A stretch of 64,000 bases of DNA from Candidatus Thiocaldithrix dubininis (GTDB taxonomy: Bacteria > Pseudomonadota > Gammaproteobacteria > Thiotrichales > Thiotrichaceae), in assembly GCA_029972135.1 (NCBI GenBank), contig CP124755.1, positions 2,170,001 through 2,234,000 on the forward strand, read 5' to 3'. How positions within the stretch are numbered: the first letter of the stretch is position 1; the number at the start of each line of letters is the position of its first letter. The notes beneath the pieces were generated by a model. It worked only from the letters and a program-made list of their open reading frames with translations. It was not told the origin of the DNA and did not search any database. Below, in pieces: positions 48,144-57,957 of the stretch. Made by a program: the position numbers and the translations under genes.

Positions 48144-49010
48144 ATGCGTGCGTTTTCACATATTGGACTGTTTACCAAACCGAATGATACGCGTGTTGAT
48201 AAAACCCTGCATCAGCTCTATGACTACTTGATTAGACAAGGGTATCAAGTTTTTTGCGACCAAAATACGGGATTAATTCTAAATTTAGCTGCTCTACCCA
48301 ATGAAAGCCTAGCACGACAAATTGACCTAGCCATTGTGGTAGGCGGTGATGGCACATTATTAAGCGCGGGGCGCTTATTGGCTTTACACCAAGTGCCCAT
48401 TATTGGCATTAACTTAGGTCGGGTTGGCTTTTTAGTGGATGTATCACCCGATGAAATGCTGCAACAATTAGACAGTATGCTAAATGGTGATTATCGCCAA
48501 GAAGACCGCTGTATTTTACAAGCGCAAGCCGAGCGCGATGGCGAATCAATCGGTGCGGGCATGGCTATTAATGATGTGGTGCTGCATGTGCGTAATGAAG
48601 TGCGCATGATTGAATTCACTACCCGCATTGATGGCGCTTTTGTCAATACGCAACGCGCTGACGGTATGATTATCGCCACCCCCACAGGTTCAACTGCCTA
48701 TGCCTTATCCAGTGGCGGGCCTATTATGCACCCTGCCTTAAACGCCTTGGTGTTAGTGCCGATTTGCCCACATACCTTAAGTGACCGTCCGTTGGTGTTA
48801 AGCAGTCAAAGCAGCATTGAAATTGAACTCTGCGAACAACGCGATATTCCCGCTCGCTTATCCTTCGATGGGCATAATAATATTGAGTTGGAATCTGCTG
48901 ATATTATCCGCATTCAAACTCACCCAGAAAAGCTGCGCTTACTGCACCCAAACCAGTATGATTACTACCATATTTTGCGTGAGAAACTGTACTGGGGAGT
49001 TCAGCTCTAA
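48144..49010 (+). CDS. nadK: NAD kinase
   Basis: The 288-residue enzyme makes NADP from NAD and ATP. Motifs: GGDGTLLSAGRL near residue 68-79, NLGRVGFLVDV near 92-102 and the NAD-binding loop TPTGSTAYALSSGGPI near 172-187. Length is typical. It is divergent from hrcA and 5 bases before recN, a common neighbourhood. Confidence 0.97.
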   Translation: MRAFSHIGLFTKPNDTRVDKTLHQLYDYLIRQGYQVFCDQNTGLILNLAALPNESLARQIDLAIVVGGDGTLLSAGRLLALHQVPIIGINLGRVGFLVDVSPDEMLQQLDSMLNGDYRQEDRCILQAQAERDGESIGAGMAINDVVLHVRNEVRMIEFTTRIDGAFVNTQRADGMIIATPTGSTAYALSSGGPIMHPALNALVLVPICPHTLSDRPLVLSSQSSIEIELCEQRDIPARLSFDGHNNIELESADIIRIQTHPEKLRLLHPNQYDYYHILREKLYWGVQL

Positions 49011-49015
49011 TTGTT

Positions 49016-50686
49016 ATGCTGACACATATTCAGATTAAAAATTTTGCGATTATTGAATCACTGGAATTGGATTTACAGCAAGGGTTAACGACTTTAACGG
49101 GGGAAACCGGCGCGGGTAAATCTATTCTGCTAGATGCCATTGGTTTAGTGTTAGGTGATAAAGCAGATAGCCAAACCGTGCGCCACGGTGCAGACAAAGC
49201 GGAAATCAGCCTTGAAGTGGATATTCGTGAGTTGTCACAAGCCTTTGCTTGGTTGCAAGCACAAGATTTAGCTGAATCCAGTGAAACTTGCTTATTGCGC
49301 CGCACAGTTAATATTCAAGGCAAATCCCGCGCTTGGATTAATGGCAGCACGGTAACCTTGGCACAATTACGCGAATTAGGCGAACAATTGGTGGATATTC
49401 ATGGGCAGCATGAGCACCAATCTTTAATGAAAAAAGACGCACAACGTCATTTACTAGACGCTTTTGCCCAAAATGAAGCCGTCTTACAGGCTACTAAACA
49501 AGCATGGCAACACTGGAAAAAACTGCATGAACGCATTCATTATTTAAGTACGCAAAGCCAGCAATACCATGAACGGCTGGATTTATTAAAATTTCAGGCA
49601 CAAGAATTAGCCAGCCTTGCGTTACAGGCAGATGAAATCAGTCAGTTGGATGAAGAACTTAACCGTTTAGCCAATGCTGAGCAATTGCGTAGCACCGCCG
49701 CTAATAGCTATCAACAATTGTATGAAGCTGAACCCTCACTTTATTCAGTGTTAGCGCGCACGCTGAGCGAATTAGAACAACACTTAAAACTGGATGCGAA
49801 ATTAGAACCAGCGGTTGAATTATTAAGTAGCGCCCAAATTCAATTGCATGAAGCGGCTTCACAATTACGGGATTATGCCGAGCATTTGGAATTAGATCCG
49901 CAACGTTTACATTGGGTAGAAAATCGTATTGCCGACATTCGTTCAATGGCGCGGAAGTACCGTATTGAACCCAACCAATTACTCGATAAATTGCACAGTG
50001 TGCAAACCGAACTAGCGCATTTAGATAACGGTGAATTTGATTTAGATGAATTGCAAGCCCAATTAAGTGACGCAAGCCAGCAGTATCAAACTTGGGCAAG
50101 CCAACTCAGTCAAACCCGCCAACAAGCCGCCGAACAGTTATCAACCGGTGTTAGTCAAGCCATGCAGCAATTAGGCATGCAAGGCGGGCGCTTTGTTATT
50201 CAGGTGCAAGCGAATACTACTGCAAACTTTCAAGCGTTAGGCACAGATCAGATTGAGTTTTTGGTCAGTGCTAACCCCGGTCAACCTTTAAAACCTTTAA
50301 TTAAGGTGGCATCGGGCGGCGAATTATCGCGTATTAGCTTGGCAATTCAGATGATTGCGGCGCAACGTGTGACCTTACCCGCCTTAATCTTTGATGAGGT
50401 GGATACAGGAATTGGTGGTGGAATTGCCGAAGTTGTGGGCAAACAATTGCGGCAATTGGGGCATAATCGCCAAGTACTATGTGTCACACATTTACCGCAA
50501 GTGGCGTCCCAAGCGCATCAGCATTATCGGGTAACCAAAGTTAAATCCTCAAATGCCACCCGCACGGGTATCGAAGTATTAAACGCTGCACAGCGAATTG
50601 ATGAAATTGCGCGCATGATTGGCGGCTTGGAAATTACTCCCGCAACTTTAGCGCTTGCCGCAGAAATGTTAGAGACTGCTCAATAA
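49016..50686 (+). CDS. recN: DNA repair protein RecN
   Basis: The 556-residue SMC-like ATPase helps repair double-strand breaks. It has Walker A GETGAGKSILLDAIGLVLG near 30-48, two coiled-coil arms (about 155-220 and 320-375), the ABC-type signature ASGGELSRISLAIQ near 430 and Walker B LIFDEVDTGIGG near 460. Length matches the family. The ATG is 5 bases behind the nadK stop. Confidence 0.97.
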   Translation: MLTHIQIKNFAIIESLELDLQQGLTTLTGETGAGKSILLDAIGLVLGDKADSQTVRHGADKAEISLEVDIRELSQAFAWLQAQDLAESSETCLLRRTVNIQGKSRAWINGSTVTLAQLRELGEQLVDIHGQHEHQSLMKKDAQRHLLDAFAQNEAVLQATKQAWQHWKKLHERIHYLSTQSQQYHERLDLLKFQAQELASLALQADEISQLDEELNRLANAEQLRSTAANSYQQLYEAEPSLYSVLARTLSELEQHLKLDAKLEPAVELLSSAQIQLHEAASQLRDYAEHLELDPQRLHWVENRIADIRSMARKYRIEPNQLLDKLHSVQTELAHLDNGEFDLDELQAQLSDASQQYQTWASQLSQTRQQAAEQLSTGVSQAMQQLGMQGGRFVIQVQANTTANFQALGTDQIEFLVSANPGQPLKPLIKVASGGELSRISLAIQMIAAQRVTLPALIFDEVDTGIGGGIAEVVGKQLRQLGHNRQVLCVTHLPQVASQAHQHYRVTKVKSSNATRTGIEVLNAAQRIDEIARMIGGLEITPATLALAAEMLETAQ

Positions 50687-50755
50687 TCGCACTAATGTGT
50701 TATGACTCGATTCAGCTAAGCTTGTTACAATCATGCCCCTTGCTGATAAACCACT

Positions 50756-51748
50756 GTGATAACAATCAAAGCTATGCCTGAATGCGATCAAAAAATCTTA
50801 GCGCTTGCCCATGCCGTTATTGAAACTGAAATCAAGGCATTACAAGCCTTACCCCAACGCCTAGATCAAAATTTTCTAGGCGCTTGTCATGCCATTTTAG
50901 GCTGTAAAGGTCGGGTGATTGTGACGGGTATGGGCAAGTCTGGGCATATTGCCAATAAAATCGCCGCAACTTTAGCCAGTACAGGCACACCCGCATTTTT
51001 TATACACCCTGCTGAAGCGCAACATGGCGACTTAGGTATGATTACCCAAGGCGATGTCTTAATTGCGTTATCTAATTCCGGTACAAATGACGAAATTCTG
51101 CAAATGGTGCCACTATTACGCCTTATGCAAGTCAAAATTATCGCCATGACGGGTAACCCACAATCGCCGTTAGCGACTGCTGCTGATTTTAATATCGATA
51201 CCAGCGTGGAACGAGAAGCTTGCCCATTAAACCTTGCGCCCACTTCCAGCACAACCACCGCATTAGTTATGGGTGATGCGTTAGCTGTCGCCTTATTAGA
51301 TGCACGCGGCTTTACGGCTGAAGATTTTGCCCGCTCGCATCCGGGTGGGCGTTTAGGCAAGCGTTTATTAGTGCATGTTAGTGATTTAATGCATACCGGC
51401 GAGGCAATTCCCGCTGTGAAACCACAAGCTAGTTTACAGGCGGCTATTTTAGAAATGACGCGTAAAGGCTTAGGCTTAACCACGGTAATGGATGATGCCT
51501 GTCATTTGCTGGGAATTTTTACCGATGGCGATTTACGGCGTACCTTTGAAAAAGGTGTAGCAGGCTTAGACAAACCGATTGCAGAACTGATGACGAGTCA
51601 AGGTCGTACCATCGAACCTGACAAATTAGCGGTAGATGCGCTAAATATGATGCAAGCCTGTAGTATTACTGTTTTACCTGTGGTGCAAGCAGGTTGTGTG
51701 GTTGGTATTATTCACATGCATGATTTGTTAAAAGCGGGAATTGCTTAA
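50756..51748 (+). CDS. kdsD: Arabinose-5-phosphate isomerase KdsD
   Basis: The 330-residue protein converts ribulose-5-phosphate to arabinose-5-phosphate for Kdo and lipopolysaccharide. It has a SIS domain (about 35-185, VTGMGKSGHIANKIAATLAS, SNSGTNDEI, the ARSHPGGRLGKRLL hinge) and two CBS domains (210-330). The first possible start is GTG 50756; an ATG at 50774 is the alternative. Its stop overlaps the kdsC start (TAATG). Confidence 0.96.
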   Translation: MITIKAMPECDQKILALAHAVIETEIKALQALPQRLDQNFLGACHAILGCKGRVIVTGMGKSGHIANKIAATLASTGTPAFFIHPAEAQHGDLGMITQGDVLIALSNSGTNDEILQMVPLLRLMQVKIIAMTGNPQSPLATAADFNIDTSVEREACPLNLAPTSSTTTALVMGDALAVALLDARGFTAEDFARSHPGGRLGKRLLVHVSDLMHTGEAIPAVKPQASLQAAILEMTRKGLGLTTVMDDACHLLGIFTDGDLRRTFEKGVAGLDKPIAELMTSQGRTIEPDKLAVDALNMMQACSITVLPVVQAGCVVGIIHMHDLLKAGIA

Positions 51749-52299
51749 TGTATGACTTTACAACAGTAGCAACGGCTGTCTTAGCACGAGCTAAAGCCAT
51801 TAAGCTGGTCATTTTTGATATTGATGGCGTGCTGACCGATGGCAGTTTGTATTTTGATAATCAGGGTCAGGAATACAAAGCCTTTAATTCTAAAGATGGG
51901 CATGGCATGCGCATGTTAATGGAATCGGGTATTGAAGCTGCCATTATTACCGGACGCACCTCTGAATTAGTGTTGCACCGTGCTGCTAACCTACAAATTC
52001 CCAAGAATCGTATTTGGCAGGGTTACCGCGATAAACGCCCGGCTTTTCAAGATTTACTTAAACAAACTGGCTTACAGCCAAGTGAAATTGCCTATGTTGG
52101 CGATGATGTGATTGATTTACCTGTCATGGCTAAGGTGGGGTTTGCCGTAGCGGTTGCGGATGCACACCCATTTGTACAACAACACTCCCATTGGATAACC
52201 CATTATAAAGGTGGGCGTGGGGCAGCGCGTGAACTCTGCGAATTATTGATGTATGCGCAAGGTACATTAGAAGCTAAGTTAGCCAGCTATTTAGTATGA
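51748..52299 (+). CDS. kdsC: Kdo-8-phosphate phosphatase KdsC
   Basis: The 183-residue HAD phosphatase releases phosphate from Kdo 8-phosphate. Motif I FDIDGVLTDGSLYF holds the nucleophilic Asp near 24, motif II is IITGRTS, and motif IV is YVGDDVIDLPVM near 117. It has no cap domain, as expected for C0 KdsC tetramers. It overlaps kdsD and lptC by a few bases. Confidence 0.97.
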   Translation: MYDFTTVATAVLARAKAIKLVIFDIDGVLTDGSLYFDNQGQEYKAFNSKDGHGMRMLMESGIEAAIITGRTSELVLHRAANLQIPKNRIWQGYRDKRPAFQDLLKQTGLQPSEIAYVGDDVIDLPVMAKVGFAVAVADAHPFVQQHSHWITHYKGGRGAARELCELLMYAQGTLEAKLASYLV

Positions 52300-52856
52300 A
52301 AAATGCCTTAATTCTAGTCTTGGCTATTATGTTGATTGTGGCATTAAGCCAGCTAGAAACCTATTTCACGCAACCCAGCCAAATTTTACCGATTATTGAT
52401 AAGAGTAAAGTAAGCTATTATTTGGCGGACTTTGCTTTGCAACAATTCGATGCACAAGGTAAACAAAGCTATGCGGTTAGCGCCAAACATTTGTCACATT
52501 GGCAGGCTGAAAAACGTAGTGAAATTATTCAACCGCTAATTACAGGACAAGGCAAAACAACAGAAGACAACATTGTTACGCGGGCTGATGTAGCAGAGTT
52601 TGATCATACCCAACAACAGGCGCAATTATCGGGGCATGTAAGCGTCGAACAAAACAGTGCAAATGCAGCGCAGGGTTTTAAATTACAAACCGAACAATTG
52701 CTGTATAACTTAAGCACCCGCGAAATATCTACCCCATCTAAAATAGAGTTAACCAGTCCGGCTGGGCATTTGCAGGCTACAGGGTTGCTGGGTAAACTGA
52801 ATGAAGATTACTTGAGGCTCAATGCAAATGTGCGTGCAACCTACCAATTACCTTAA
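52296..52856 (+). CDS. lptC: LPS export protein LptC
   Basis: The 186-residue protein has one N-terminal membrane anchor (about 4-20) and a periplasmic beta-jellyroll (about 45-180, YYLADFALQQFDAQGKQSY, SKIELTSPAGHLQATGL). LptC links the LptB2FG pump to the LptA bridge. The start overlaps kdsC by 4 bases. Sequence conservation in this family is low, so context carries weight. Confidence 0.93.
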   Translation: MKNALILVLAIMLIVALSQLETYFTQPSQILPIIDKSKVSYYLADFALQQFDAQGKQSYAVSAKHLSHWQAEKRSEIIQPLITGQGKTTEDNIVTRADVAEFDHTQQQAQLSGHVSVEQNSANAAQGFKLQTEQLLYNLSTREISTPSKIELTSPAGHLQATGLLGKLNEDYLRLNANVRATYQLP

Positions 52857-52857
52857 T

Positions 52858-53370
52858 ATGACTCGACTATTCGTACTGAGTTTAATGCTGTGCGCCAGTA
52901 GTAGTTGGGCATTACAATCAGATGTAGAAAAGCCGGTGGAAATTGAAGCCGATTCAGCCGTGTTTGATAAAATGGCGGGTACAGCCAGCTATAGCGGCAA
53001 TGTATTAATTCGCCAAGGAACGTTAGAAATCCGTGCTTCCAATATTCGCATTAATGCGCCGGGTAATGAAATTAAGTCGATTATAGCCGATGGCTCACCC
53101 GTCAGTTTTAAACAAAAAATGGATAACGGACGAGCGGCGACCGGACAAGCCCAAAACATGAAATATTTTGTGGCAGATAAACGTTTAACCTTAACTGGCA
53201 ATGCGGAACTCACCCAAGACAAAGACCGTTTTGCCAGCAATTTTATTGAATACTTACCTGAGAGCGGGCAATTACGCGCAGGCGCACAAGCCGCTAGCAC
53301 CGGCGAGCCACGCCAAGGCCGCAGTGGACGTGTATCAGCTATTTTCTACCCCACGAATAAAGCGCAATGA
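52858..53370 (+). CDS. lptA: LPS transport protein LptA
   Basis: From ATG 52858 (an upstream ATG at 52822 lies inside lptC and would spoil the signal peptide) the protein has 170 residues. A signal peptide ends at SSWA (near 19); the OstA/LptA beta-fold follows ([23 protein letters not shown], given by its first strands). LptA forms the periplasmic bridge that carries LPS to LptDE. Its end overlaps lptB by 4 bases. Confidence 0.95.
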   Translation: MTRLFVLSLMLCASSSWALQSDVEKPVEIEADSAVFDKMAGTASYSGNVLIRQGTLEIRASNIRINAPGNEIKSIIADGSPVSFKQKMDNGRAATGQAQNMKYFVADKRLTLTGNAELTQDKDRFASNFIEYLPESGQLRAGAQAASTGEPRQGRSGRVSAIFYPTNKAQ

Positions 53371-54092
53371 ATACCCTACGCGCCCGTAACCTGCAAAAAA
53401 GTTACAAAAAACGTCAGATTCTCAAAGGCGTGGATATTGATGTCAATGGTGCAGAAGTTGTTGGCTTACTGGGGCCTAACGGTGCAGGCAAAACCACTTG
53501 CTTCTATATGATCGTTGGTTTAGTTGGCGCGGATGCAGGCAAGGTGTTATTAAATGAACAAGATATCACCTCCATGCCAATGTATGAACGCGCCCGGCAT
53601 GGCATTGGTTATTTAGCGCAAGAAGCCAGTATTTTCCGCAAACTCACCGTTGCTCAAAATATTATGGCGGTGTTGGAGCTGCGTAAAGACTTAAGCAAAC
53701 TTCAACGGCAAGCCCGCTTAGAAAGTTTATTGGAAGAATTTCAGCTTTCGCACCTGTATCATAGCCAAGGTATTAGCTTATCGGGTGGCGAACGCCGCCG
53801 TGCCGAAATTGCCCGCGCACTGGCATCTGAACCGAAATTTATTTTATTAGATGAACCCTTTGCAGGCGTTGACCCTATTTCTGTACTGGAAATTCAAAAA
53901 ATCATTAAACATTTAGTGCAGCGTAATATTGGGGTATTAATTACCGATCACAGCGTGCGTGAAACCTTGGGCATCTGCGACCGCGCTTACATTCTAAGCG
54001 AAGGAAAAATATTAATCGAAGGTTCACCGGATATTATCCTAAATAATGAGCAGGCTAAACGGGTATATCTGGGCGATAACTTCCGGCTTTGA
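53367..54092 (+). CDS. lptB: LPS export ABC ATPase LptB
   Basis: The 241-residue ATPase powers LPS extraction with LptFG. Walker [12 protein letters not shown] near 37-47, Q-loop [11 protein letters not shown], signature [15 protein letters not shown] near 138-152, Walker [14 protein letters not shown] and the switch His in ITDHSVRE are all present. It closes the kdsD-kdsC-lptC-lptA-lptB operon; rpoN, which often follows, is not here. Confidence 0.98.
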   Translation: MNTLRARNLQKSYKKRQILKGVDIDVNGAEVVGLLGPNGAGKTTCFYMIVGLVGADAGKVLLNEQDITSMPMYERARHGIGYLAQEASIFRKLTVAQNIMAVLELRKDLSKLQRQARLESLLEEFQLSHLYHSQGISLSGGERRRAEIARALASEPKFILLDEPFAGVDPISVLEIQKIIKHLVQRNIGVLITDHSVRETLGICDRAYILSEGKILIEGSPDIILNNEQAKRVYLGDNFRL

Positions 54093-54162
54093 GCCAATAA
54101 TTTATACACTCTACGCTACTATCTATATTTGATGGTTAGCGATAATAAAACATGGAGTGTCT

Positions 54163-54567
54163 ATGAGAAAATTAATAAGCCTGCTTACGCTTAGCGGTAT
54201 TGTATTGACCACACACGCGGCTGACATTGTCAGTGATCAACAACCTATTCGCCTGACTTTTCCTCCGGGCGAAACCTCAATTACAGTCAGCGGCTCAATG
54301 AAGGATAAAGCCGATCAAGTTCTTTATGTATTGCGTATTCGAGAAGCACAGACCTTAGACATTGAGCAGATTAATGAAAATTTGCATTATGTCAGTACGA
54401 CTTTAACCAATGCTAAACAGCAAGAAGTCGGTACGAGTGATTCACCTTGCCAAAATAGCAGACATCTTAGTAATAGCGCCGCTGGTGACTATATTCTCAA
54501 GGTAAAGCAATGTGCCAAAGCAGAGCCTTGGCAAGGTAGCTTTAAACTCAAGATTAAAGTGCGTTAA
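54163..54567 (+). CDS. Small secreted protein, unknown
   Basis: From ATG 54163 (a GTG at 54157 is possible) the 134-residue protein has a signal peptide ending at THAA (near 20) and a beta-rich mature part with two Cys (CQNS, CAKA). A TGGAG ribosome site precedes it. It resembles bacterial pre-peptidase-type beta-sandwiches only in outline. It converges on the amidohydrolase gene, overlapping it by 4 bases. Confidence 0.65.
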   Translation: MRKLISLLTLSGIVLTTHAADIVSDQQPIRLTFPPGETSITVSGSMKDKADQVLYVLRIREAQTLDIEQINENLHYVSTTLTNAKQQEVGTSDSPCQNSRHLSNSAAGDYILKVKQCAKAEPWQGSFKLKIKVR

Positions 54568-55745
54568 TACAAAATTGTGCGCACTAACTTAACCCAATAA
54601 CTTGCTCCCAACGCTAAAATAGCATCATTAAAATCATAATAGGGATTATGTAAGGCGCGGCTTTCGCTTAAATCACCATTGCCAATCCAGATATAAGCGC
54701 CCGGCCGCTGCTGTAACATATACGCAAAATCTTCCGCTCCCATACTTGGGGGTGGATTCCATTGCACATTTTCATCCCCCACTAAACTAGCCGCTACTTG
54801 CCGACAAACTGCGGCTTCGGCTGGCGTATTAATGGTCGCGGGATACCCTTCATTAAATTGCAAATGGGCTTGGGTATTAAAAGCTGCTGCCGTGTATTCA
54901 ATAACCTGCTGAAAACGCTGCGTTAAAAGTTGTCGATTGGGTTCATTTAAACTGCGAATTGTACCGCGCATCAATACCTGTTCAGGAATAACGTTATACG
55001 CCCCCGTACCTGCTTGCACTTGAGTAATACTAATCACGCCGCTTTCGGTAGGATTAAGATTACGTGCCACGATACTTTGGGTTGCGGTAATGATTTGCGC
55101 GGCGGTCACGACCGGATCAATCGTGGTATCTGGCATTGCGCCGTGTCCGCCTTTACCCGTTAAACTCAATTCAAAAGAATCGGTTGAAGCCATGACAGCG
55201 CCAGCATGTACGGCAAATTGCCCACTGGTAACCCCCGGCCAATTATGCATACCGTAAACTTGTTCAATCGGAAAGCGGTTAAATAAACCGTCCTCGATCA
55301 TGCGTTTTGCACCCGCACCGCCTTCTTCCGCCGGTTGGAAAATAAAATAGACCGTGCCTTTAAAATTCGGTTGCGCAGCTAACGCAGTAGCCGCCCCCAA
55401 TAACATGGTAGTATGCCCGTCATGCCCGCAGCCGTGCATTTTGCCGTAATGACACGATTTATGCGCAAAGCTATTTAATTCCACCAACGGTAGTGCGTCC
55501 ATATCCGCACGCAAGGCAATATGTACGCCCTCACCTTGCGTACCTTGCAATACGCCCACAATGCCCGTACCGCCTAAACCAGTGTGGACAGTTAAGCCTA
55601 ACTGCGCTAATTGTTCCGCCACAAATTGGCTGGTTTTAAATTCTTCATACGCCAGTTCAGGGTGCTGGTGAATTTGGCGACGCCAAGTTTGCATTAATTG
55701 ATGTAAGGCAGTATCGCGGGCAATCGGATGCAATGATTCGCTCAT
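54564..55745 (-). CDS. M20-family amidohydrolase (hippurate hydrolase-like)
   Basis: From ATG 55745 the enzyme has 393 residues (a TTG at 55760 would add five). Metal-binding motifs: ALRADMDALPL near 75-85, MHGCGHDGHTTMLLGA near 104-119, EEGGAGAK and the C-terminal MGAEDFAYML with a zinc/manganese ligand. The M20 dimerisation domain occupies about 190-305. Family members release N-acyl groups from amino acids; the actual substrate cannot be told from sequence. Confidence 0.92.
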   Translation of the reverse strand: MSESLHPIARDTALHQLMQTWRRQIHQHPELAYEEFKTSQFVAEQLAQLGLTVHTGLGGTGIVGVLQGTQGEGVHIALRADMDALPLVELNSFAHKSCHYGKMHGCGHDGHTTMLLGAATALAAQPNFKGTVYFIFQPAEEGGAGAKRMIEDGLFNRFPIEQVYGMHNWPGVTSGQFAVHAGAVMASTDSFELSLTGKGGHGAMPDTTIDPVVTAAQIITATQSIVARNLNPTESGVISITQVQAGTGAYNVIPEQVLMRGTIRSLNEPNRQLLTQRFQQVIEYTAAAFNTQAHLQFNEGYPATINTPAEAAVCRQVAASLVGDENVQWNPPPSMGAEDFAYMLQQRPGAYIWIGNGDLSESRALHNPYYDFNDAILALGASYWVKLVRTILY

Positions 55746-55875
55746 GTGGCTTAATCCCAATTATGTTTAAGTTATTAGCGGCACTTTAACAGCATTTTTA
55801 TTTCCTTAACAAAAGCTATTGCTTTCCAGACAAGCTTGCTAAGTTAAGTCTTCAATTTTCCTGAGATAATACGTA

Positions 55876-56643
55876 ATGGATATTAGTCTGCTAGATTTAT
55901 TACTTGCCAGTCTTGCTGCCTTGGTTGCAGGTGCAATCAATGCCTTAGCGGGGGGCGGCACATTAATCACCTTTCCAACACTTGTAGCGCTAGGCATACC
56001 CCCGATTATGGCCAATGTTACCAGTACAGTTGCGCTTTGCCCCGGCTATTTTGGTGCAACCTTAGCCCAACTCAAAGACATTCGCCCGCAACAGGCGCGT
56101 TTAACCTTAGTCTTACCAGCAGCCGTTTTAGGCGGCTTAGTCGGTGGTTACTTATTGTTAAACACTGGCGAAAAATTGTTCCAAGCTTTAGTGCCGTATT
56201 TAATTCTGCTGGCCTCTTTATTATTGGCTTTACAAAATCCGATGCGGGCATGGCTTAATAAACACATTCAAGCCCATCAAGCGCAAGCCATTTCGCCATA
56301 TTGGGCTATTCCCTTAATTTTTTTAGCAGCGATTTATGGCGGTTATTTTGGCGCAGGTTTAAGCGTTATTGTTTTGGCTGCCTTAGCCTTAGTGTTTGAT
56401 GATTCGCTTACTAAACTAAATGCTCTTAAACAAGCCATTGCCTTTTGTGTGAATGTAGCAGCCGCCGTCTTTTTCTTATTTTCTGGCAAAGTCGTGTGGC
56501 TGGTAGCGCTGTTTATGGCAGTAGGCGCTTTAGTCGGTGGCATGTTAGGCGGCAAATTAGCGGGTAAAATCGACCCCAATACCTTGCGCTGGATTGTGGT
56601 TAGCCTAGGTATGCTTATTGCTATTGTGTATTGGCTAAAATAA
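55876..56643 (+). CDS. TauE/SafE-family membrane permease
   Basis: The 255-residue protein has about seven or eight membrane segments and the family repeats ([19 protein letters not shown] near residues 17-35, [18 protein letters not shown] near 155-172). Members export sulfite, sulfoacetate or similar anions, and are frequent in sulfur-metabolising bacteria. Substrate unknown. Confidence 0.9.
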   Translation: MDISLLDLLLASLAALVAGAINALAGGGTLITFPTLVALGIPPIMANVTSTVALCPGYFGATLAQLKDIRPQQARLTLVLPAAVLGGLVGGYLLLNTGEKLFQALVPYLILLASLLLALQNPMRAWLNKHIQAHQAQAISPYWAIPLIFLAAIYGGYFGAGLSVIVLAALALVFDDSLTKLNALKQAIAFCVNVAAAVFFLFSGKVVWLVALFMAVGALVGGMLGGKLAGKIDPNTLRWIVVSLGMLIAIVYWLK

Positions 56644-56647
56644 AAAA

Positions 56648-56667
56648 GGGAGTGACTTAACACTCCC
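56648..56667 (-). terminator. Terminator after pstS
   Basis: Stem GGGAGTG / CACTCCC with a 6-base loop; on the minus strand it is followed by TTTTTTA. It lies between the convergent permease and pstS genes and best fits pstS termination. Confidence 0.8.
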
Positions 56668-56722
56668 TAGGATTCACAGCTTCATTAGCAGGGCAATCAG
56701 TCTTGTTGTTATAAAACTTACA

Positions 56723-57808
56723 TTACTTCAGATCATCAACACTTAAGGGTTTTAACTCAGCGGCTGCTTTCGCTACTTCTTCACGCTTAGCTTTAGGCAT
56801 TGGGATAAAACCTTTATCCGCTAAATAACCCTCTTCACCCCACGCGGCTTCGCTGGTAAATTCTTTAACGAAGTCTTTAATGCCTTTCACTTGTTCTGCA
56901 TGTGAATTTTTCACATACATGAATAAAGGACGTGATACAGGGTATTTACCATCGGCAATGGTTTCAAACTCAGGTGCAACCCCAGCGACTTTTGAGCCTT
57001 TCACTTTGTCGCTGTTTTGCTCTAAGAAGCTAAAGCCAAAAATGCCTAACGCATCTTTATTAGCTTCGAGCTTTTGCACGATTAAGTTATCGTTTTCACC
57101 CGCTTCCACATACACACCATCTTCACGAATGGTTTGGCAAGCTGCTTTATGCTCTTTTTCTTTAGCTTCGGCTTCGTCTTTTTTACCATCATCTTTTAAT
57201 TTTTTGGCTTCGTCTTTAAGCGCATCTAAAGGCGCAATCCCTTTACAACCGCCTTCCATCACCATTTCAGCAAACGCATCGCGTGTACCAGAGGTGGGGG
57301 GTGGACCTAATACTTCGATTTTGGTATCAGGTAAAGCTGCATTCACTTCTTTCCAAGTTTTCGCTTTGTTTTCAACCATTTCACCTTTGTCGTTCGGTAC
57401 TTTTTTCGCAAGTGCCATGAACAAATCTTTTAAGGTTAAATCGTATTCAGGCGCACTTTTGGCATTCGCAATCGCAATACCGTCGAAGCCAACTTGCACT
57501 TCAGTAACTTTATCAACGCCATTTTTAATACAGGCTTCTAATTCACTTTTCTTAATCCGACGAGACGCATTCGCCACGTCTGGGGTATCAATCCCTGCAC
57601 CCGAACAGAACAATTTAATACCGCCACCTGTACCTGTAGATTCTACTTTAGGTGCAGGGTTACCTGTTTTTTTCGCAAACTGTTCAGCAACCGCTGTCGA
57701 GAAAGGATACACAGTTGAAGAACCGACGATCTCAATATTGTCGCGGGCGTGGGCGGCGGTGGCAGAAAAAGCTAAACCCGCTGCAATGACTAGAACTAGT
57801 TGCTTCAT
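56723..57808 (-). CDS. pstS: Phosphate-binding protein PstS
   Basis: The 361-residue periplasmic protein has a signal peptide (cut after AHA near 21) and the PstS signature IVGSSTVYPFSTAVAEQFAKK, here given by its first strand, plus ESTGTGGGIKLFCSG and PPPTSGTRDAF that bind phosphate. A charged Lys/Glu/Asp-rich helix (about 195-225) is an insertion compared with E. coli PstS. No pstCAB or phoU gene is next to it, so it stands alone. A Pho-box-like site lies upstream. Confidence 0.92.
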   Translation of the reverse strand: MKQLVLVIAAGLAFSATAAHARDNIEIVGSSTVYPFSTAVAEQFAKKTGNPAPKVESTGTGGGIKLFCSGAGIDTPDVANASRRIKKSELEACIKNGVDKVTEVQVGFDGIAIANAKSAPEYDLTLKDLFMALAKKVPNDKGEMVENKAKTWKEVNAALPDTKIEVLGPPPTSGTRDAFAEMVMEGGCKGIAPLDALKDEAKKLKDDGKKDEAEAKEKEHKAACQTIREDGVYVEAGENDNLIVQKLEANKDALGIFGFSFLEQNSDKVKGSKVAGVAPEFETIADGKYPVSRPLFMYVKNSHAEQVKGIKDFVKEFTSEAAWGEEGYLADKGFIPMPKAKREEVAKAAAELKPLSVDDLK

Positions 57809-57860
57809 GTATAAACTCCAAGCTAAACATCTTTGATGCGGCGTATGCTAAGCGTTAAAT

Positions 57861-57878
57861 ATGACAGCTCTGTGACAA
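57861..57878 (-). promoter_or_regulatory. Pho-box-like site upstream of pstS
   Basis: On the minus strand TTGTCAC-AGAG-CTGTCAT has the 7-4-7 layout of the PhoB box (CTGTCAT-n4-CTGTCAT), with one half perfect and two changes in the other. It lies 53 bases before the pstS ATG, a good distance for PhoB activation under phosphate starvation. Confidence 0.65.
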
Positions 57879-57957
57879 GCACAAAATTTTTATGAATAAG
57901 CTTGCGCTACCTTAAACAAAATTTATAGGCTGGGTAAGCCGAACAGGAGTTTACAAG

